From contig JAXDDX010000001.1 of NCBI GenBank assembly GCA_034670405.1, positions 7,366,001 through 7,430,000 on the forward strand: a DNA stretch of 64,000 nt, in the 5' to 3' direction. Of the stretch, positions 30,025-43,600 are shown piece after piece. The notes under the pieces are model-generated. The model did no database searches. It was not told where the DNA came from and was given only the letters and a program-made list of their open reading frames with translations. Position numbers and translations under genes: made by a program. Position 1 is the first letter of the stretch. Each line of letters opens with the position of its first letter. The DNA comes from Hoplostethus atlanticus. Taxonomy: Eukaryota; Chordata; Actinopteri; Trachichthyiformes; Trachichthyidae.

Positions 30025-30185
30025 AGCGGTGGTTCTCAACAATGTGACATCAAGGTCAAAGAGTATGCAGGTTTTCATTCCATCCAATCACTACACCAGC
30101 CGATGTCACCTATCTGCACGCCTTCAACCAGAGAGGGAAATTATCTGGTGTAGTGACTGGTTGGACTAAAACCAGATTCTTGGGC
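30025..30185. repeat. Inverted-repeat element (hairpin-forming, hAT-like start)
   Basis: The stretch 30079-30099 (TCCATCCAATCACTACACCAG region) is the near-perfect inverse of 30145-30165, separated by 45 bases. It is preceded by GTGGTTCTCAAC, a motif found at hAT-type termini, and by GCAGGTTTTCATTCC. The GCAGG...CATTCC...CACTACACC arrangement recurs widely in fish genomes, so I read it as a short non-autonomous DNA element. Confidence 0.55.
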
Positions 30186-31176
30186 CTGCATGGCACATGG
30201 TTGAAAATCACCGAAAGAGTGTGGGCTCAACCGCAAAAGGGAAGCAGTGAGTTCAACACCAGTGGTCCACAGTTTATGTTGTTTAATCTGTTTGTTGCCA
30301 AATAAACTACGGGCAAAAACCAGATGCAAATCTCCTCGTGTCCTTTCTAACCTCCAAGAGATGAGACCTTGTCACAAATTCAAACGGCGGTGAAAACAAA
30401 AGTCATTTCACACTTCAAACAAGTTTGAAAAGACCAAGTCACTGCTTAGTTATTTCCGCCAACACCAACATGCTTACTTTTCAGCTTGTTGGTACTCACA
30501 AACTATGAAACAATACCTTTTATTTTCAAAGTGCAATAAATGTACTTGGCCTCATCTGCTGTGCAAGAGGGTGCAAGACATGCTACGATAAATATCACTC
30601 ATTCACATGATGCACTCAACAATCTTTAAGAAAAGTTTAATTTCACAGTAGCCTGCACAACATATCAGTGTAGAAATTGTGTAGAGTGTCCCCAGTTTTA
30701 CATTTATAATCTCATTAGTGTTTTTTAAGGCAATATAAATGGCTGAGTGGCCCGGTAGCAGCCTGGTCTCATGGGTAGTCTTTCAACTGGTGAGGTGCAA
30801 TTTCAGTCACTGTAAATGCCTGTCAAAGTGTCCTTGAGGAGGTTTGTGTATCTCAGGTGGATGGGCAAAGTAACAACTGAGTGTAAAAAGGTACTTGTGG
30901 GTTCCACATTCATACAATTAATTTTTTCTAATAAAATGTAACCCCAGCATGAGCCGACCAAGGTAGGTGAACCTTCGCATCACCGACAGCGAGGTCGTAC
31001 ACATTCCTGAGAGAGAAAGAAAGAAAGGCTCCTGTTTGGCATTCTCACCAAACAGGCAGTCGAGTCTGACAAAAATAAGCAGAATTGGTCTGGCCTGACC
31101 TTAAGAGCCTGATACACAGGGTAGCATACCAGACACACACTGACAAGCAGGTACACAAGCACATGGATAGGCACGT

Positions 31177-31178
<2 letters not shown>
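30186..31178. other. Non-coding; no gene seen
   Basis: No exon-like frame; minus-strand ORFs run into the adjacent CA repeat and are artefacts. Confidence 0.5.

Positions 31179-31225
<47 letters not shown>
31179..31225. repeat. (AC)n microsatellite
   Basis: Forty-seven bases of uninterrupted AC; followed by a second short imperfect CA patch to about 31,242. Confidence 0.97.
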
Positions 31226-31226
<1 letters not shown>

Positions 31227-34200
31227 CAAACGCACACACACAAACTGCTATTGATTTGTGACTACCGGATAATCCAAGTCCTTTGTTACTTAATACAGTC
31301 TGATCTATCACCAATCACAGCGAGCCTACAGAGTACTAAATGAAATGTGCTTCAAGCATGTTGATCCTCTTTCAACAAGACACCTGGGAAATGAAGAGAG
31401 GAATAGTGAAGCGAGGATCGTTGCTTCTTTAAGTAATGTTTACTGTGATTCAGGTGGCCCTTACAGGCTGGCAAACTGATGAGCCTGTGAGTTTACCACC
31501 AGGGAGGTGAGTTGCAGGCTAGTTTGATGATACCCAAGTTTCTGAACCCTATGGCTGACCTTTCACCTTTTGTGGTCAAAAAATCACAAACACAGCATTA
31601 TGTTTCTGAAGGACACATCATGAACCGTTAAATGTAATATGATACTGTGATTCCCAAAAATTCATCAAACCACATGGATCAAGAACTTCATATTAAAGTA
31701 CACAGTAATAACACTGTAATAACTAATGGAGCTAATTTCTGGTAAAACCTGGCAATTACAAACTGGCAAACTATGGTACAGTAAGTACAGGTGGTATGTA
31801 TAATTGTCAATATTACTTGGTAGTAACAGCATAATGACAGTATTATAACACTGTAGATAGCTGTGTATATACTATGAGATATTTACCCAGGTATTATTTA
31901 ACCTGGGTAACCCTTTCCCCTCTCTCTCTCTCTTAGTTGGAGGTTACATTACATTACATACATTAAGGACTATCTAACTGAATGAGAATAGTATTACTGA
32001 CTGAACTGCACAAGACAAACACTATTACCAAATACCTACTATGAAAGTACTAGACAACACCACGGGATCAGCGTGGCCAAGTGGATTCAGGCTTGATGCA
32101 TGCTGCTATTATACCCTGTAGCTACACTCCATCAAATGCTGAGGTATTGTTACTTAATACCTATTGTGAAAGTACCATGGGAAAAAACAGGCTCAATAAT
32201 CAGTTGACACCCCAATATATAATGTGTTACATGTATGGCTTCGTAGCCTTTTTACCCTCTGGAGCAAGTCCCAATCTCGGTGTTGAAGATAAACATTTGG
32301 TAAAATTGCAGTATATATATAAGTGATACTATGTAATTTGAGGCTAGAGAGCACCTATCGCTGCATGCCATAACTCAACCACCAGCTCAGCTCTTTGCCT
32401 GTAGCTGATTTGTGAATTGATTATTTCCTGAATCAAACAGCTCTTCAGTGTGTGCAAAAATCTGAGGTATACTGCAAGCCGTACACTTATTCATATAAAG
32501 CTCTCACCAAATGAAATACAAGAAGCTCTGTGATGTTTTTGCATCCTTAGTTAAGATAAGTTAGTGTTACATCACTATCAGGATTAGTGGAACAGCTGAT
32601 CAGAGTCGATTTAAGGACATTTTCCCCCCCTGTCTTGCACATTATACGTGTTTTGTTCTGCTACTATGGCAAAACCCCAGATTGACACAGAGAGAGGGGT
32701 GTGTGATTCACATTTTATTATTAGAATTAGAGTATTGGGTCATTTTACTTGAATGAACGCTACTGATGCAAAATTGTTCACCATTCGTCCCCTCTCAAAT
32801 GGGTGGGCAAACATCACTGCGTCTAAATATCATAGTGTGCCCTTTATAATACAACAGGTCATTTGTAAGGTAATATGGCAACACTTGTAATACAAATGTA
32901 TTATTATTTGTATTTAGATGATTTTCATAATTTTGAAATTCAGGTACCAACATTAGTTAGTTAGAGGTATAATACACTTTCTATACTCCATTCCAAGATA
33001 AGGATGCATTCAAAACCAAATAAGCCAATAAGCCATAAAGCTGTAGCGCAGCGTTGCTGATGTTATCCATGTGCAACCAGTGGAGCATAAACTAATCTTC
33101 AACCTGCCTCTGTGATTGAATTGGTATTTTCTATTGCCTTCTTCTAAACAGATGGCAGATAAAGACCAGAACCTGTTGCTTTGAAATCTTTCCACGGGGT
33201 TATACAAGAACATGCAAAGAGTTTTCTCTCCTCAGCCTGCGTTGTGCCCATAAATCTTTGGTAGCAAGGGATTAGAAACTCTCCTACCAAGACATGTCAC
33301 CTCCATGAGCATCATACCTGTATAATGAGAATATCACATGACAAAAACTCTCTTCAAGACTGTTTACTGTAGGAGCTATTAAGTATTGGATTCCCTGCCT
33401 CGCTTGTCAGCTTTACCTTTAAGCAATATTTTTATTATTTAGTACACATACCTCCATCAGTTCATGAACAATTATCCTCCATCCTCTGACAGTAGCTGCC
33501 TGTGATTATTATCATCCAGGCTTTTTTAATAACTGCAAACACCAAAATTACCTCTTAAAAATGCAACCATAAGCAGAAAAATGATCAGGTTCACATCACC
33601 AAGGTTTGTATACTGTATCTGTTAGTAATACCAGGGGAGGTAAATATTAATGGCTGACAATGTGATGAAATGTGAAGATGTTTTGTCAAAGAGAAACATT
33701 GCTTCATTGGTAAAGGTAAAGAAGCTGCATGTTGCCTTTATTGCTCAATGTTGTTTTTCTATGGGTTGACTTCAAAAGAGTAAGGCATGTCGTATTGTAC
33801 AGTGATATGGAATGAAAATGATTATCTGTCCTTAATATATAGAAGATATTACAGTATTCTTCTGTATTCATAGTTAATAAGATTCATGCAGTATGAGTCC
33901 CTTTCTTGAGAGTTGATAACTGGTTCAATTGTCTGCAAACCACATCTGAGACCAATGCTGTCATAACATAAACCACATGTCTTTTTGGACTGACATTTTT
34001 TGTCAGAGAAACAACTCTTTGGCGCACCAGTTTTAGGCCAGCAGTGTGCAGCATAAATGATGGTATGTTCAACGAGTGTCATCGAGTTCAATGTGTCGTC
34101 CGACGCTCAGAGCTGACACTCAGTCTGACAACGTATCAGTCAAATGGATCATTACATGGTGAATAACGCAATAACATCGACTGAATAATACAAGTGCCTT

Positions 34201-37200
34201 TGCTCTGTTCATTCCCTATGCACTGTGTGTCTGGCTTGCAAGAGAATTACTTGCACTCTGTTGTGGTCCTTCCCTGGCTGTTTGGGTTTGGATGGCTCCC
34301 AGACAAAAGCCTGTCCAAATAAGATCAATGTGTTCTTACTCTTCTCCTCTGAGTAAGCACTATCCCACAGCACCAGGGTTTATCACAAACGACAGAATGG
34401 GGTATAAAATGAGGGTAAGCACGTGTTTAGCCTATGTCACGGAGAGAAAACTGTAACCTGTTTATGTAAAATCACACATTTGCAGTAGCAAGAGACTCAA
34501 TTCACATCGAGATAGTAGGCACCACGACAATACACTTCATGTATAGTCAAAGTATATGAACTGAGCGGATGTATCAATTGAATAATACACTAGAACGCTC
34601 TAGTGTCATGCTGATTTTTGAAGAAAATCTATTTGTACCTTGCCACGCTGACATATCTAGGTCATCAGGATAGCAACATAAAGTAGTGCCTAATACCTGT
34701 ACAGCTGGGGTAAGATAGTTTGTCTCATCGTATTGCACCTAATTAACACATCACAGAATCTATGTAATAAGAAACCAGGATACGCATCCATTACAATGCT
34801 GGGACATCACAGGACTTTTAGCACCTAGTGGGTTTGCTTGGTGCTGTGGTTGTAAACAGATAATAACTTAATGGTGGGGCCAATTTGGAAGCAGCTGGAG
34901 GCAAAGCAGTGGAGGCAGCTGTTTTAGGTCAGACCAGCAGAGGAGGGGGGGGAGGGGGGGGGCACTGTAAACCACGGCAGTGCAGCTCATCACTGAACTA
35001 GCAACAGTCTGCCTGCACACATACACACACACACGTACATGCACATGCAAACATCACACTCAACACAGACCTAAAATACTATTACGTAAAAAAAAAACGA
35101 ACTTCATATGAACAAAGACAATCAAGTTAAGCTGTATTTAATCCAAGATGAGCATTAGCAGAGATACAGATACCAATGCTGCAAAACAGGAGAATGTTTA
35201 TGACACAAACATATTGCGTAAACAATAAAAACAAAAAAAAGTCCATGGAGTTTTGCAACAAGCCCATCATTTTGTTTTATTATCAGTGAAAAGTGACATT
35301 GGTTTCAATAGACACCTTCGCAATGAAAGAGACGACGAAAGAGGTATTAGTAATATTCCAGATATTAAAGAACTCTACATCCAAATGCAGCAGCACACTG
35401 CATGTAATTGAGCACAGATATTACTACAAGAATCCCGAATACGTGTTTCTCATCCTGGAGCCGATGACAACCCAGATGTAATCGTAAAACCCCAGAATTT
35501 TCCCAGAGACAGACCTTAGGACCCATGGCACCCTCTACTGGCGACACGCCTTCTGGGTTTGTGGTTCCTGAAAACACATCCAAGGTCCACAATAAAAACC
35601 GTCACTCACATTTCCTTGCCCACAAGCTTAGACACTGTAATTTTGTGGCCTGGGCAGGGTGATTTACTTGGACAAGACGACTGAGGTTTACCCTTCCAGC
35701 TGATGTCAGTATCCTAGCATGGATTTCAAAGTGTTTCTTGCTGGCTTTTTTGATCTTGGACATTAAAAGTACAATTCAGCATTCTGTGTACTGCCCAAAA
35801 CAATCATTTGTATTGTTGATCCACTTAGGAAAAATTGGCTTCAACTGGTTAGAAAAAATGACCTTGCATTAAGGTGGATGAGATCTGAATTGTCCATGCT
35901 GTCTGTATTATCCATGTTTTGTTAGGGACTCTGATGATAAACTACAAAGCTATGGTGCCGTTCTGCTCTCGAATGGAGAACCACTCACAGTACAAGTACG
36001 TATTGTATGCTGTGTTGAATTTTTTTGGCACACCTGTACAAACACACCGACGCAAGCGCGCATGCACGCACACACACACACACACATGCACACAACCTTA
36101 ACACCTATTTTTAATGTAGTGGCTCTGGAATAGCTCAAACAGGGGGAACACTGTAAATGGGTAAGAGAGAATGGGACCCACAGTTGTTTTCCACTAACTT
36201 AGCTGTGACTGTTTAACAATTATGCACCTTTGAAAATACATTCAGACCTCTGCTTGAGTTCAGGATCTGGTGAAAAGAACAATAACTTTAGGAACACCTG
36301 ATTAGATGCCTAAATTACCCGATAGAAAGTTATAATACTTAAACACATTGTTGAGGACAAATTGTATGGTCTGGGAGAACTGTTATTTTTATTTCAAGGA
36401 GTGAAATCACTGCAGCGAAATTTCACTCCAACCTCAGAAGCTACGGCTCCAATTCCAACATGTTGAAGAGAAAAGGAGAGACAGCCCTTCACACAATGAC
36501 AACCTCACGCTGTGATATGGAAGAGAAAAAAAAAAGAGGCCCCAAAAAAAAAATACCTAAGAAGGTCTTATTTACAGTCCTCGACTCAAATAGATAAATG
36601 GTGGACACTTCCTCACAATAACAAAGAGCAGAAAATGAACAAGTAGCAGAGGTAGATGGAGGCTAACAGCTGCGTTGCTTCACCTACTGCAGTAAGCGTA
36701 CGTAAACACTCGTCCTTTTAGAGCTTTACTTCTAGTTTGTGAGTGATTATGAAAAATATGGTAATGCTTGACCCGTGAATGTGACAAATAGGAAGCAGAC
36801 TGCGCTTACAGCTGTGAACAATTACAAACAGTGGATGGAATGTTTCTCCACTGCTGCGCTCAGGAATGTGTATCATTGCCCTTTGTCCTTTGAACAAATT
36901 GGGGGAAAACCTCAAGGCTGCATAATTCATGCATTAGAAATGTTTTTAAGCAGTCATGCTTTACATTCTTTGCAACTAAAACCAACAATCTTGACACCTG
37001 CAGAAAAAAGCTGGTAGGTTGACTGGAGATCAGTCAAGTAAGCTGTTAAATGATGAGAACGTAGACACTAAAATCAACCACGTGTCTGCTCCAGAGCTCC
37101 AAGCTAACACTTTAGCGTCAGGATAATGCTAGTTGCATACGATCAGGTTTAGTAGTAAGAAAACTGACCTTTTAGTTATAAAACGTTGGTGGTTTTCATT

Positions 37201-38911
37201 ATATGGCCTGTAGATTCCTACATTTTTAGAAAAATAAATATCATGAACTCAACATAGAATGGTTTATTTTTGGAACTATTTTAGGTGAGCATCCATGTAT
37301 TCCTCCACTGCGTAGTGATTTTTAGTTGTATGAAGTCTCCCATCAGCCACCACATTCCCTTCCTATGCAAACAAATCCAGTCACGCTCCAAGTCTTGCAG
37401 GAAAAGAAGCCTTTCGACACGGAAAGTAGTCCGTGCTAGTTCAAGACAGTATGTCATTTTTGTATCACATTTTGCGTACATTAACTAATCTCCTACACAA
37501 AACTGCTGCATGTGATTTAAAATAGTTTACCATTTAGCCTTAGAGCTGCTACAAGAGTTTCTCACTTTTGAAATAATGCTAGTCACCTATGATCACCCAA
37601 CATAGTATTGTGCTAAAGTGTTAGCATGATGCACGGGTACAAATGCTTCACACATGGATAATCTTGGTGTCTCATCACTTAAATTGATCATTTCTGTGAA
37701 TTAACTCCTTTGCTTACAAAATAGTTGTGTTTTTCAAATACTGACTGAATTTCAGGTAGCCAAAATTAACAATTACTAATTGTTTGTTGTGTATTTTCAA
37801 CTTCAGTCAGTGCAAAATCAACTCAATGTAATAAAATCAAATTTCATTTAATACCATTTCAAATGAATACATCGTCAAACTTTAATGTTATTTACTCTGA
37901 TGTCCAAATTGCATATTCCTACATGTTCCAATTTTTACAGCTTCTTTCAATCACCATAACCTCAGGGAGAGAAAGGAGAGGCATAAACATCAATGCTCAT
38001 AAGACTGCAGCCAAAGGCCCATTAAAAGGAAGGGGAACAAAGTTTTAATTATTGACAGTGGTATTAAAAGAATGCTACATTATTTACCGATTAAATCTCA
38101 GATTCTTGTCCATAAGACAACACTGTTTATTTTCCCCAAATCAGAAATGCTTGAGGTGAAGTCCCTTCACCTTGCGATTAAGGACAGATCCTTTTTTTAA
38201 AATGTCCATTCCAACCTGACAAGTTTAAACAAAGCAATTTCAGGCCCAACTGCACCTGCAGTATTGACGTGCCTCGTCAGGGGTGTCTAGCAGGAAGACA
38301 ATAATTTGTCTAGTTACACGGCTGAAATGAGTTCAGTCTGGACGCCGTTTGCTGGGGCAACAACACTTTGAAGAGAGTGAAAGCTAGTAAACAGAATTAG
38401 CACTTGAAATTGTGCAGTCATCTGTAGCCCCTCACTATAGTTCTCAATCACGTATTAAACTGCACTTGCAGATATCCAGCTGCAGTAATAGGCACAAATA
38501 CAACAGCAATAATTTTGAGATTACAAGTTTTACAAGTGCTTTCAGGAGTGTAAAGTATACTACTACAATACAGTATTTGAGATCAGGATGTCTCCACAGG
38601 GGAATTCTAAAACACTCAAACTTAAGTATTAATTAAATACATCAAACAAACACACAACAAAATCAGTATCATTAAGATTGAGCTTTTTCGTCTGCCAAGT
38701 TGAAAAGATCCATTATTAGCATTTTTTTTTCTTTTTAAAGAGGATCAACTTTCAGTTTTCACTTCCTTCTGAGGGCCTGAGGGGTGAGGTTGCTAGGCGA
38801 TGACGGCTATCTCTGAGGTGACGTGATCCCCCCCGGGTCTGTTTCTCACTCATCACCTCCACCGAAAGACAGAGGGACATGTGCGTACACACTTGCGCGT
38901 GCACAACACAC

Positions 38912-38912
<1 letters not shown>
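31226..38912. other. Non-coding; no gene seen
   Basis: No convincing exon or RNA gene. There are CA-rich tracts near 35,024 and 36,067-36,090, and poly-A/poly-G patches near 34,945. Overlapping copies of AATACCTA(C/T)TATGAAAGTAC occur near 32,031 and 32,156. A 62-codon plus-strand frame at 35,293-35,481 has no recognisable features. A CTCF-like motif lies at 35,529-35,543. Confidence 0.42.

Positions 38913-38944
<32 letters not shown>
38913..38944. repeat. (CA)n microsatellite
   Basis: Thirty-two bases of CA, preceded by ACAACACACAAC. Confidence 0.95.
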
Positions 38945-38946
<2 letters not shown>

Positions 38947-39690
38947 AGAGACCACTGCTATCCAGAGGCCTTTCTCTCCCTACACTCTTATCTCCAGCAG
39001 CCTGTTCTCACTCACTCATTGCTGTGCTGAGAGGGGCTTCAATGGGCTGACCTGATGAGGCTTACAGAACACCTCTGAAACCTCTCGGGTGTCAAGGAGA
39101 ACCAGATGGTGACAATGAAGAGGCCCTATAGGAGCACTCTGTACAATCCTCAAGCAACACTCCTACAAACCTGTGAACAGAAAGCTCAGTCTATTCGTCA
39201 AGCTTAGATAAGATGAATGTAGTCTTCTCTTTAAAAATCACAGTCATGCACTTAGACTGGGCCTCTGCAACTTAACAGAATGTGTGCAATTCATTTGAGA
39301 TCCATGCAAGACAGTTTTCAGAATATTGCGAGTGATGTTTTGAAAATACTGAGTAAATACTTAAATCCCTAAAATCCATTAAAAAGGTTTTAGTGAAGAG
39401 AGGAACATTTGAATATACTGAAACATGCCAAAGAAATGCCTTTCAATGCAGCTGCCATACAGCAGAGGTGTGGCCAAGTTAACCTTGTCTGAGTTCCAGG
39501 TCAATCTCAAGTCATGAGCAGCAAATCCCAGGTCATTCATTTCAAGTCAAACTAAGTAGGAAAAGTCAAGTTTCATTGTAACAATTAATAGTAGCAGTAG
39601 AATACATAGTACAAAAATAGACAGAATAGAGCACATAGAAATTGAACATGCTGTAACAGCTATGGCTTTTGCAACCATATTGACCGCAGA

Positions 39691-39786
39691 AGCTCTACTG
39701 AGGAGTAGCTCTACTGAGGAGTAGCTCTACCAAGGGGTAGCTCTACCGAGGAGTAGCTCTACCAAGGGGTAGCTCTGCCGAGGAAG
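39691..39786. repeat. 16-bp minisatellite, six copies
   Basis: Six consecutive 16-base units of AGCTCTAC(T/C)(G/A)AGG(A/G)GT; the third and fifth units share the AAGGGG variant and the last is degenerate. The alternating variants suggest that a 32-bp unit was duplicated. Confidence 0.93.
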
Positions 39787-40283
39787 CAATGTTACGGCAT
39801 TGTCATCTACCAAATCTATCAAAACTGTGCCACTCTGCAGGCACTGAAAATGTCACTGGTAATAAAAACAAATTTGTTAGCACTGCAACCTTGCTACTGT
39901 CACACGACAGGGAAAATACAATTCTTCATCTGGTGAGATAGTAGAATGTTTCTGAAAAATAATTCATTGTATCTAGATCATTGCACAGAGCGTTAACAGC
40001 TTGCTTGTCTGGCACCTGGCAACCTTACAGCAACTCATCTAGCTATGTAGTTTTCATATTTTGTCATAGGAAACAGCCTCAAGCCGCCCTCAGTTACTGC
40101 TTGCCAGTCACAGTAATGCTGACTGACACGCTAAATGACCGAATAAATGAAATAGATTTTAGGGTGGCAGTTACATTGAGGCTAACAGTACACCTCCCCA
40201 CTGACATGAGGAGCCTTTTCTCAAGTGTAGAACAAAGTCTGACCTTGTGCATCAGGTTATGTTGGGAGGCTTCATTGTCATCA

Positions 40284-40286
<3 letters not shown>

Positions 40287-40331
<45 letters not shown>
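40287..40331. repeat. (AC)n microsatellite
   Basis: Forty-five bases of AC. ORFs encoding poly-Thr-His across it are artefacts. Confidence 0.97.
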
Positions 40332-40334
<3 letters not shown>

Positions 40335-40672
40335 GCGCATGCTCACTGTACCTCCAGGCAGAAGAGAATCAGGTTTTCCATTCCCCCACTCTTCCCCCAC
40401 TGCAGCTGTATCCATGGGAGCGCAACACAGGTCAAAAAAACACATCATATCAATTTGAGAGTAGGAAGAAAATGGGTAACATAATGTTTTATAATACATT
40501 TAGTGATCATGTTACAAATCAAGTCTTGAGTCACTGGAATACAAGTCAAGTCAAACCAGAGTCGTTTCTCCATGTATCAACTCTTAAGTCATCAAAAATA
40601 CGACTTTAGTTAGACTTTAGTTTGAGGCATGTACAGTAACTGACTAATCCCATCTCTGCCAAGCAGGGTTGA

Positions 40673-43600
40673 CTTTTCTTTAACTGTTAGTTTATCCTTA
40701 GTTAAAACTAGACTTAAGCTTTCAGTTGTTTTTGTCACATTTTATTCATTTCATCCAATTTCAAGTTTCAATAGTCCAAAACGCTAAACATTTGAGTCAA
40801 GCTTTGTCCTTTTTCAATCTACAGTAGATCTGCACACAATATCGCATTGCAGTGAAGGTGGTTGCCCGAATGTTGACGTTAGCTCGGGGAACCTTGACTC
40901 TTAGAAAACACACTGTCTCTCGCAAAAAAATATTTTCCAACTTTGTGAATATCTTTTTTATCATCTTTATTTAAAATCATGGACATTTCCTTTTTAGAAG
41001 CACTGCACACTCACAGCTGATAGAATATTTAGCAGCAGCAATTAAAATAGATCACAGCAAGTTTGCGGCTCAGTAGTCTAAGATCTTTCTCTGCGCACAT
41101 GTGAGTGACTGCTTGTATGTTTATCACAGAAAGAGCTGAGAGGCATGGAAGCAGGCAAAGTGTGTATCTAGGGTATATCTGACAAATCTGACTATTTAGG
41201 GATATTTTTTACTACTATTTTTTCTGTTTTTGTATCTAGTGAGGTTTGGTCAATGAAATTAACTTTAGATGAAATGAACACTCCATAATCAGCCAACAGT
41301 GCTCCATTTGACTTACGCTGACAGAATACCTGCTACAAATAGAGGTGAGTTGTTGTATTGTGTAGCTATGTTGCCTTCTGTTGTAATTCCTTATGGAGCT
41401 ACTGACCAGAGACAACATCAGGAACTGCATCCCTAACTTGACCCTACCCCACCTTGTTTCCCCTCTATCAGTGTGGATATTCTGTGCCACATGTGAGTGC
41501 AAAGCTAATACACAAGATTGCACCTATCAATGCCCCCAGGTCATACATTGGCTTGGATTGTTGTAATTTGTTGAAAGATACGTATCGGTGTGGAGGCTAC
41601 AAGCACAATTAATGGCCAATCACCCTAACTGTGTACACACACAGACACAGCTCAGTTTACATCTCTCAAGTCAGGATATTCTGGTATCCATAATGCAGCT
41701 AAGAATAAAAGTAGTGACTGTTTGATATTAACATAATCGTGTCTTGAAAGGTCTCAGATCAGCCCGTATCACCAGTATTTATCCAGTTTATTTGAATCTG
41801 TCTGCCCATGCTGACCGGCCTCAAGGTTACAGCTAATTCTTGAGGTATAAAGGATCTGTCACTGTGTCTTTATCTGACCTTGGATCAGGAGCCACTCGCC
41901 AAAGGGAATGGGCTGACAACTACTCCCCAATGTATGGCAGCTTTGTGAGCTGTATGATGAGAGATAGGCGCTTGTTCCCTGTATCCACTCTCATTGTTGA
42001 CTAAGCCATCTATCATGTTTAGATCCTCTTTGTTTGACTTCACTGGTCAACGGTGCTTTGCACAACTATCGCTATCTTGTCATTTGGTTGCGTGTGGACC
42101 ATGCAGCTGCATGGTCAGTAATCACCAAGAGTATACTGATAAAAGTCACCCATAAAGACTATATATAGCAATCAATCAACTTTGGATAAATTACTTTAAA
42201 TGTACATCAATCAACAAGAACACCATATTTTGCAAAATGCTAATAATTTACCCCAGATATGAATGTCTCATGTTTGCACTGCTCTTACCAGAGAACCAAA
42301 CCAGTCAGTTTAACCTGGATCCTAGACTATACTCTCAGACCAAAAAATATCTAAAAATAACATCCTCTACCACTTTTACCTTATGCTTTCCACAGGCATG
42401 CACAGGTCATTGGCCGTTGTAATAGTTTCACACAGTATTTTTCAGACCTGGTTTATGTTGAAGGATTTGCAAACCCCAACTTTTGCATGTACATGTTAGC
42501 AATGGCAAACATTAGCACAGCTTTCGCAGGCAAACAACTTTTCCTTTGAAAAACTCCATCTGAGAACATCTGCACGGGAACATCTGGGAATGGGAGGAAA
42601 TTCAGCGTCTCTCAGCGTGACGTGCAATGAATGTTTTTCAAGTACTTCAGAAGGATGAGCAGAGTATTCAGCTCGGCACCCTCCAAACCCCCACAGAATT
42701 TATGAGTCCAGCAGCAAGTGTTTCTCATTACCCGTGTCATCTTCCAAACAAATTGCTGTATTGGGCTCACAGTTGGGGTGCTCGGGTGATCTTTTCCCTG
42801 GCATAATAGCTGTTATAATATTGTGTTTTCAGAATATTCCCACAACAATATTCCAGTTGTTGTGAAGAATACATATAGGAGTGATCCATAGTTTGGTGTG
42901 ACCTGAATAGAGGAGGAGGAAGAGGGTTATGTCATTAACACTCAGTAAAATGTACATGCACGTGCATTATTCTCCCTTCTATTAAAAATAATCCCCAAAT
43001 CCCTATGTGGAATAAAACCACAGAAAGAAAGAAAAGAGAAAAGCGTGTTAAGCATAAAGAATCCCCCACCACTGTGAGCAGCCATTTCAGTTCCAGTTTA
43101 AAAAGCCACCCAGTTTTAATAGTATTCATCTGTTTTTGGTTGGCAGTGGGGAGCTACGAATTATCCACCAGGAATTATGGTATAAATCGTGCCTGAGACT
43201 GGAGAAATGAACAGGCTGCACCTGGTCTGACACAGCTGTTTTGCACACTGTTCTGCAGCGTAGATTAAGAGGCCTTGTTTTGTGTTAAGGTCTTGAAAAT
43301 GTCTCAAAGGCAGAAAACAGAAAAAGAACATGGCCTGTCTGGTCAGTCCTTTCAAATCCAACTGTAACGAGCTGTGTTTAAATCGGTATCTACAAGGTTA
43401 TACTTGTAAGAACAAAGTGGGAAAGAAGAAACAGAAGAATAATTGGAAAGATTTCTTCACCTTCCAAAGATAAGCTCTCAAATATAAGTGTAAGGTGCTT
43501 TTGCTTTGAGTAAACAGCAAAAGATATCTAATCTAGTGAGTTGATTCAAACATATTTCAAGCTGCTTACATCTTAAAATTACCCTGTGATTAATGTGAAG

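Larger units (their letters stand above)
39473..40672. mobile_element. Possible non-autonomous DNA element with AAGTCAAGTC-type repeats
   Basis: The left side starts GCAGAGGTGTGGCCAAG and the right side inverted reads GCAGAGATGGGATTAG, a weak nine-base terminal match (GCAGAG-TG). Both subterminal regions contain related AGTCAAGTC / CAAGTCTTGAGTC motifs. Inside are a 16-bp minisatellite and a CA microsatellite. The ends and any target duplication are not secure. Confidence 0.3.

Noticed and set aside
30980-31314. Minus-strand ORFs rich in Cys-Val
   Set aside because: Produced by the (AC)n tract; the flanks have no coding signal.
35293-35481. 62-codon plus-strand ORF
   Set aside because: Balanced composition looked coding at first, but no family was recognised and flanking frames close quickly without good splice sites.
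39981-40609. A 167-codon and a 120-codon plus-strand ORF
   Set aside because: Both cross the (AC)n microsatellite (Thr-His run), and their remaining residues have no family features.
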